From Sphingobacteriales bacterium UTBCD1 (GTDB taxonomy: Bacteria; Bacteroidota; Bacteroidia; Chitinophagales; Chitinophagaceae), in assembly GCA_002066995.1 (NCBI GenBank), contig MWTC01000032.1, positions 1-50,237 of the forward strand: 50,237 bases of DNA, written 5' to 3'. Below are positions 45,562-50,237 of the stretch, one piece after another. Below the pieces are notes generated by a model. That model was not told the DNA's origin. It searched no databases and worked only from the letters and a program-made list of their open reading frames with translations. Each line of letters begins with the position of its first letter. Position 1 is the stretch's first letter. A program made the translations under genes and the position numbers.

Positions 45562-46884
45562 CTATTCCAACCCGAACATACCTTTATTTAATTGGCGTAA
45601 GATCTGTGTTTTGTATTCTGCCGGCACCAGCAAAGATATATTATGCGGGCTGCCGCCATAAGAAACCATGCGAACCGGGATATTCATGATAGAGCCAAAC
45701 AGTTTTTTCACCATACCACTTGTTTGTGCAATCTCATTTCCCACAACAGAAATGATCGTTTGCTTTTCATCCAGCTCAATACTTCCGAACGGCTCCAGTT
45801 CTTTTACGATCTCTTTCAGATGTGCGGGGCTGTCGATTGTCAGGGATACCGCCACTTCTGAAGTAGTGATCATGTCTATTGGCGTACGGTATTTTTCAAA
45901 TACTTCAAAAATCTTCCGTAGAAAACCATACGCCAGCAACATACGGCTGCTTTTAATCCGTATGGCGATGATATTATCCTTGGCTGCAACGGCTTTCACT
46001 CCTACGGATCCGGCTTCTTCGGTGATCAGTGTTCCCTTTGCTTCCGGCTGCATGGTATTCAGCAATTTGACAGGTATCTTATATTTCTGTGCCGGCCAGA
46101 TTGATGCAGGATGCAAAATTTTAGCTCCGAAATAGGCTAATTCAGCCGCTTCTTCAAAGCTAAGCCGTTCAACAGGAATGGTTTTTTTTACAATGCGGGG
46201 ATCATTATTATGCATGCCATCAATATCTGTCCATATCTCACAGGCGCTGGCATTAATCGCAGCAGCTATCAATGAGGCAGAATAATCACTGCCTCCCCTT
46301 TTCAGATTATCCACTTCCCCTTTTGAATTGCGGCAAATATATCCCTGCGTTACAAACAATTTCTTAGTCTTATGCTTCCGCAACAGTTGATTCAGTTTGC
46401 TTTTTATATCACTGACCTTTGGCTCATCATAATTATCAATCACCATAAACTCCAGTGCAGGCAAAAGCAAATATTCCATACGCTGCTCTCCGAGGTATGT
46501 ACAGAATAGTTTTGTGGATAATAATTCACCCTGTGCCAGGATATCCTTGCTCAATGCTTCACTGAAAGAAATTTTAAGAATGATATTCAAAAATTCAAAA
46601 TGCTCTGCAATGATCGATCCGGCTTTGGCAACAGCTTCTTTTTGTACCACGAGATCCTTTACAAAAGCATGGTAATGCGCTTCAAGTTTATCAATACATT
46701 CTTTGGCTTTAATACGGTTTCCATCCGATAGATGATCACTGATCTCCACCAATGAATTGGTGGTTCCGGATAATGCTGACAGTACGACAATGGTTGGTTC
46801 AGCTCCTTTTGTCACCAGCGAAGCGATGTGATGCATCCGTTCAGGTTTGCCCACACTGGTACCGCCAAATTTCATCACTTTCAT
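45562..46884 (-). CDS. lysC: Aspartate kinase
   Basis: A 440-residue monofunctional aspartokinase, first step towards lysine, methionine and threonine. The kinase domain starts MKVMKFGGTSVGKPERMHHI; GGSDYSASLIAAAINASACE and EIWTDIDGMHNNDPR form the active site. Two C-terminal ACT domains (about 300-440) include DMITTSEVAVSLTIDS and GSIMNIPVRMVSYGGSPHNI, pointing to feedback inhibition. The enzyme lacks a homoserine dehydrogenase fusion. No lysine-type leader was recognised: the predicted leader is only about 28 nt. Confidence 0.95.
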   Translation of the reverse strand: MKVMKFGGTSVGKPERMHHIASLVTKGAEPTIVVLSALSGTTNSLVEISDHLSDGNRIKAKECIDKLEAHYHAFVKDLVVQKEAVAKAGSIIAEHFEFLNIILKISFSEALSKDILAQGELLSTKLFCTYLGEQRMEYLLLPALEFMVIDNYDEPKVSDIKSKLNQLLRKHKTKKLFVTQGYICRNSKGEVDNLKRGGSDYSASLIAAAINASACEIWTDIDGMHNNDPRIVKKTIPVERLSFEEAAELAYFGAKILHPASIWPAQKYKIPVKLLNTMQPEAKGTLITEEAGSVGVKAVAAKDNIIAIRIKSSRMLLAYGFLRKIFEVFEKYRTPIDMITTSEVAVSLTIDSPAHLKEIVKELEPFGSIELDEKQTIISVVGNEIAQTSGMVKKLFGSIMNIPVRMVSYGGSPHNISLLVPAEYKTQILRQLNKGMFGLE

Positions 46885-46918
46885 AAGTTCAATTGATATG
46901 GTTTAAAATTTTGAGGGG

Positions 46919-46926
46919 CAAAGATA
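46919..46926 (-). promoter_or_regulatory. Predicted -7 box of lysC
   Basis: The minus strand reads TATCTTTG (TAnnTTTG), 34 nt before the lysC ATG. The rest of the 355-nt gap up to 47239 contains one palindrome (47122-47138) and no gene that I can support. Confidence 0.5.
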
Positions 46927-47121
46927 AAGGCAGAATACTATTACATTAACTTCCACGAAGGAATTTACCTATTAATTACAAACAAATACTGATCATTCAA
47001 CCTCTTTACAGTTTCAATGACATGTAGGTTGAGTGGCCGGTCACTTTCATCCGGAGAGCATTCACACCTCTTTTTTCCCAGGAATGAAATTCATAATAGC
47101 AGGCTAATCTCTTCTTTTTAT

Positions 47122-47138
47122 ATACAGGAATCCTGTAT
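47122..47138. repeat. 17-nt palindrome in the lysC-ldh gap
   Basis: ATACAGGA-A-TCCTGTAT has perfect 8-bp arms around one base. It could be a dimeric protein site or a small hairpin behind the Ldh-family gene. It lies about 195 nt upstream of the lysC -7 box, far for a classical operator. Confidence 0.4.
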
Positions 47139-47239
47139 TTTACATTTTCAATACCGGAAGAAGACAGATGAATTTTTACAGCTTGTTCTGAAGGGATGGT
47201 TTAAACTTTTGAGTCCCGTTCAACTGTCACATGTTCCCT

Positions 47240-48322
47240 TCAGATAAAAGGAAGGTTTAATTTTTCGGCCAGCTGCTCCAGTTCATTTACCACTGAATCA
47301 ACAAGCGGGATACCTTCTGTTAATCTTTTTTCCTGCATTTCTCTTTCGGGATCTCCGGGTATGAGTACTCTTTCTTCCCCTTCAATGGTTTTTGCATTCC
47401 TGAAACCACTGATCCAATGATCCATGTGTTTTTTAAATTCATCAGCGGGACGGAAGGCATCAATGCTCATAGCTCCCAAAAAATGACCGATACCTTTACC
47501 GGGTTGTTCAGCAGGCATGGGTACATAAGCAGGGAACGGCGGCGCCCATGGTGCATAATTTGCCCCGCTTAATAATGCTGAGAAAATATCCACTACTGCC
47601 CCCAGTGCATATCCCTTGTGGCTTCCGTGTTCTTTATCGCCGCCAAGTGGCAACAATGCTCCCCCGTTTTTTAATTCATGCGGATCAGTGGAAGGGTTCC
47701 CGTTTTTATCCTGTATCCAGCCCAATGGTGCTCTTTGTTTTTTTCTCTGAAGAATTTCCAATTTACCGTTTGCTGCAGTTGTTGTGGCAAGATCAGCTAC
47801 AAATGAAGGTTCTTTTCCTGCGGGTACTGCCACACAAATAGGATTAGTCCCCAACATGCGATCAATTGAAAATGTAGGAGCAACCAGAGGACTTGCATTG
47901 GTCATTGCTATTCCGATCATATCATACTGCAATGCCATCATAGCATGATGTGCTGCTATTCCAAAATGATTACTGTTTTGCACACTCACCCAACCGGTGC
48001 CTGCCTGCTTTGCTTTTTCAATGGCTATATTCATGGCATACGGGGCTACCACCAATCCCAATCCTGAATCACCATCCACGACGGCAGTAGAAGCTGTCTC
48101 ATAGATCACTTTTATTCCGGGAGAAACATTCACCCGTTTTACTTCCCACAAACGGACATATCCGCTGAGCCTTGCCACACCATGCGAATCAATACCCCGC
48201 AGGTCTGCAGAAATTAATGCGGATGAAGCAGTAACAGCATCTTTATCGGGGCACCCGATCTTTCTGAAAACTTTTTCTGCAAAATCAAGTAACTGATGGT
48301 ACGTAAAAATTTTTTCTGACAT
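47240..48322 (-). CDS. Ldh-family malate/L-lactate/ureidoglycolate-type dehydrogenase
   Basis: A 360-residue NAD(P)-dependent oxidoreductase of the YlbC/YbiC-like Ldh2 family from ATG 48322 (MSEKIFTYHQLLDFAEKVFR). DLRGIDSHGVARLSGYVRLW and catalytic-region SNHFGIAAHHAMMALQYDMI are typical, with MLGTNPICVAVPAGKEPSFV and SHKGYALGAVVDIFSALLSG. Members reduce or oxidise 2-hydroxy acids such as malate, lactate or 2,3-diketogulonate; specificity is not readable. It is a single gene behind ssb, separated by the ssb terminator. Confidence 0.88.
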   Translation of the reverse strand: MSEKIFTYHQLLDFAEKVFRKIGCPDKDAVTASSALISADLRGIDSHGVARLSGYVRLWEVKRVNVSPGIKVIYETASTAVVDGDSGLGLVVAPYAMNIAIEKAKQAGTGWVSVQNSNHFGIAAHHAMMALQYDMIGIAMTNASPLVAPTFSIDRMLGTNPICVAVPAGKEPSFVADLATTTAANGKLEILQRKKQRAPLGWIQDKNGNPSTDPHELKNGGALLPLGGDKEHGSHKGYALGAVVDIFSALLSGANYAPWAPPFPAYVPMPAEQPGKGIGHFLGAMSIDAFRPADEFKKHMDHWISGFRNAKTIEGEERVLIPGDPEREMQEKRLTEGIPLVDSVVNELEQLAEKLNLPFI

Positions 48323-48361
48323 GGAGCAAAGAAACAGCAAAATATCTATTCGCTGCTCCTG

Positions 48362-48393
48362 AATAAAAAAACCCCGGATGGTTTACCGGGGTT
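48362..48393 (-). terminator. Terminator behind ssb
   Basis: In the minus direction AACCCCGG, loop TAAACCAT, CCGGGGTT is followed by TTTTTATTC. The 8-bp GC stem plus T-run lies 25 nt after the ssb stop. Confidence 0.85.
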
Positions 48394-48417
48394 GTATTTT
48401 TCATAAAGGGGTAAGTC

Positions 48418-48846
48418 TTAAAACGGGAGATCATCTACAGGTTCTGTAATATCGCTGGCCGATGGTACACTACTGGTGACAGATGCTGCCGTATTGGATG
48501 AAGCTGACATAGAGCTTCCGCCACTGTCGCCACGTCCGCCGAGTAATTGTAAGTCTCTTACACGAAGAGAAAGTGAAGATCCGGGTGTACCGTCATTTCT
48601 TTGAAAAGATCTTGCTTCGGGCTGTCCTTCTACATACACCTGCTTGCCTTTGGTCAGGTATTGGGCAACGGCGGTGCGATCAGTCCACCAGGCGCAGTCC
48701 ACCCAGGTAGTTTTTTCCTGGTTATTGCCCTGGCTGTCTTTGTACTTCTCGGTATGTGCCACATTGAAGTTGATCACATTTTTCCCATTGACAGTGTTTA
48801 CCACGCAGTCTTTGCCGAGGTTTCCGATGATTTGCATTTTGATCAT
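48418..48846 (-). CDS. ssb: Single-stranded DNA-binding protein
   Basis: A 142-residue OB-fold protein from ATG 48846 (MIKMQIIGNLGKDCVVNTVN) that coats single-stranded DNA in replication and repair. The conserved region includes NVAHTEKYKDSQGNNQEKTT and WVDCAWWTDRTAVAQYLTKG, then VYVEGQPEARSFQRNDGT. A Gly/Ser/Ala-rich linker leads to the acidic tail EPVDDLPF, which recruits partner proteins. The longer open frame upstream is not conserved and is rejected. It is monocistronic with its own terminator. Confidence 0.96.
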   Translation of the reverse strand: MIKMQIIGNLGKDCVVNTVNGKNVINFNVAHTEKYKDSQGNNQEKTTWVDCAWWTDRTAVAQYLTKGKQVYVEGQPEARSFQRNDGTPGSSLSLRVRDLQLLGGRGDSGGSSMSASSNTAASVTSSVPSASDITEPVDDLPF

Positions 48847-48999
48847 AGTGCTCAAATTTAAAAGTGCGTAAATATTGTTGAAAGGGCAAGTTACATGATT
48901 TGATATCAATTAAACAATACCACTTTGTGGTAATATTCAAAAAAGATATCCACAGCCTGCTGCAATAATTTTTGTAAACCTCGGCTGCTCTTTCACCGG

Positions 49000-49872
49000 T
49001 CATTTCTTTTGGTAAACTCTTAAATAATCTATGACGTATTGAGAAGGAAGTGTACTGTCGGGGATCGGTTCCTTTGCCTGCCCGAGGGCTGCATTTAACA
49101 CCAGGTAGAATTTTTCATGAAAGGGGTTGTTGCCCTTTACCGCATTCTTAATATTGCTGATAACGGTTTCATTCATCAGTTTATCATCCATGTAGATCCG
49201 TATGTGATCTTCATCCCAATCCATTGTCCAAACGTGAAACTGATCCCAGAAATCATGGTCACCCAGACCAGCAATGGGAGTTTGTTGAGCGTTCCATCTT
49301 GCGGCTCCTCCCTCTCCTTCCCAGGCAAGGTTGGCATGCATCAGCCCACGGTAATACTCCATAATATCCACTTCACCGCAGGCCGGCCATGGCACCGGCC
49401 CCCTGTTGGCGCCCAGCATCCAGAAAGCAGGCCACTGGCCCTGAGCGGTATTGATCCTGAGTCTTGCCTGCACCCTGCCATACCTGAATTCAAACTTTCC
49501 TTTACTGATCACGGATGCTGAGGTATAATCAGCCGAAGGAGTATTGAAACGCCAGTCACTGCTTGACGGATGATAAAATTCATTTCTTTTAAATTCTTTC
49601 CTTGTGGTGATCGTCAGGTATCCGTTCTCCACCCATGCATTCTCTTTTTGATACCATTGAGGTTCGTTGTTTCTGATAAAGCCGGTTTCAAAACCCCATT
49701 TGGCAGAGTCGGGAGCGCCGGTATAATCAAACTCGTCATCAAAAACAAGTGAGTAACCTTTCAGAGCGGGAATGCCTGAAGAAGTTGATATCTTTTTATT
49801 GAAACAGCCGGAGAAAGTAAAAATGACGATTGAAAAAAAAGTAACCCTTCTAAGTAAATTTTTCATGATCAT
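49000..49872 (-). CDS. GH16-family glycoside hydrolase, lipoprotein
   Basis: A 290-residue secreted beta-glucanase-like enzyme. An N-terminal signal with lipobox FTFSGC (Cys23) predicts membrane attachment. The GH16 core shows LVFDDEFDYTGAPDSAKWGF and the catalytic ExDxxE motif Glu167-Val-Asp169-Ile-Met-Glu172 in PACGEVDIMEYYRG; FWMLGANRG and the terminal YVIDYLRVYQKK are typical. Laminarin-type beta-1,3(4)-glucan is the best guess. There is no SusC/SusD pair next to it, so it is not a visible polysaccharide utilisation locus. The first codons are ATGATCATG; starting at 49866 would remove two residues. Confidence 0.9.
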   Translation of the reverse strand: MIMKNLLRRVTFFSIVIFTFSGCFNKKISTSSGIPALKGYSLVFDDEFDYTGAPDSAKWGFETGFIRNNEPQWYQKENAWVENGYLTITTRKEFKRNEFYHPSSSDWRFNTPSADYTSASVISKGKFEFRYGRVQARLRINTAQGQWPAFWMLGANRGPVPWPACGEVDIMEYYRGLMHANLAWEGEGGAARWNAQQTPIAGLGDHDFWDQFHVWTMDWDEDHIRIYMDDKLMNETVISNIKNAVKGNNPFHEKFYLVLNAALGQAKEPIPDSTLPSQYVIDYLRVYQKK

Positions 49873-50237
49873 TCCTGCAATATAAAAACAAGGTGGCTTT
49901 TTCTTCTTTTAAAAAACAATTTTCTGATTTCACATCTCGTTAAATACAAGAAATTAAGCAAATTAAATTAGTACAATTCAAATTTAAGGAGATTGGTTAT
50001 TACGGATATTATAAACCTATATACTTCGATATAGCTTGGAAAAAAGAAATGATAGATTGACAAATCTGATTGCACTAATAACAACCTGCCTGCCGGCAGA
50101 CAGGCACGAAAGGTATAATGTCAAATCCTTGATTTTTAATAATACTTTCTCTTTGACTACAGCGTATTATATCATAAATTTGAGTGTTAACAGAAATTTT
50201 TCGACAACCTCTTAATGTAAGTCCCCCCTTTTTCCTA
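49873..50237. other. Upstream region of GH16, no gene recognised
   Basis: A 365-nt A/T-rich end of the window. A possible minus-strand -7 box TAAATTTG lies at 49986-49979 without a clear -33. The only other structure is an inverted repeat at 50085-50104. No coding frame of credible composition was found. Confidence 0.4.
50085..50104. repeat. GC-rich inverted repeat
   Basis: CCTGCCTGCC followed by GGCAGACAGG forms arms of 10 nt with one mismatch and no spacer, in strongly A/T-rich surroundings. It looks like a dispersed REP-like unit. No second copy was found in the window. Confidence 0.4.

Noticed and set aside
47017-47247. Plus-strand frame in the lysC-ldh gap
   Set aside because: A random Ser/Leu/Phe-rich composition, no start signal, and it runs into the 3' end of the opposing gene.

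Overview
The window is chromosomal DNA from a Bacteroidota bacterium, most likely in or near the Chitinophagaceae. This rests on protein signatures (a PorU2-like C25 protease next to a PorV/PorQ-family barrel, CcmB/CcmC/CcmD, a class V aminotransferase with a Tat signal), on repeated Bacteroidota-type promoter boxes (TAnnTTTG, in several cases with an upstream TTG), and on A-rich start regions without Shine-Dalgarno sequences. It is mostly core genome. I see no prophage, IS element, CRISPR array or integrative element.

Layout. 1-13,003 is the transcription/translation block, nearly all on the minus strand: rpoB (3' end outside the window), rplL, rplJ, rplA, rplK, nusG, secE, tRNA-Trp, tuf, tRNA-Thr(GGU), tRNA-Gly, tRNA-Tyr, tRNA-Thr(UGU), hpf, xerC-like and rpsU. 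Two plus-strand genes interrupt the classical nusG-rplKAJL-rpoBC string: a ComEA-like helix-hairpin-helix protein between rplL and rpoB, and a TylF-like methyltransferase between nusG and rplK. 13.2-15.6 kb holds a GT-C-type membrane protein and an acyltransferase-3. 15.7-21.9 kb holds the type IX secretion pair (PorV/PorQ-family barrel, then a 1,684-residue C25 protease). 22.1-28.6 kb holds tyrS, an alpha/beta hydrolase, a minus-strand set (Tat aminotransferase, permease, SGNH hydrolase), two tRNA-Gln genes and a TapB/DUF3108-like protein.

28.6-33.9 kb is a tight nucleotide-sugar operon transcribed as DegT aminotransferase, ugd, UDP-xylose synthase, a TviB/WbpO-type dehydrogenase and rfbC. 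It is divergent from waaA (Kdo transferase), so this is a cell-surface glycan region. 36-38.3 kb is tdk-ccmB-ccmC-ccmD. 38.3-45 kb holds glutamate dehydrogenase, a LolA-like protein, a lone HsdR-N-domain protein, AMP nucleosidase, a fused peptide-type ABC ATPase and queA behind a structured leader. 45-50 kb holds a small membrane protein, lysC, an Ldh-family dehydrogenase, ssb and a GH16 lipoprotein.

Most notable for follow-up: a structured leader before queA whose last helix contains the start codon; a 52-nt mini tRNA-like relic of tRNA-Thr in the hpf-tRNA-tuf unit; a nearly perfect anti-16S Shine-Dalgarno in front of rpsU, in a phylum that hardly uses them; and mutually exclusive hairpins in the rplK leader. 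All functional statements come from reading the sequence and from family knowledge; no searches or folding programs were run.
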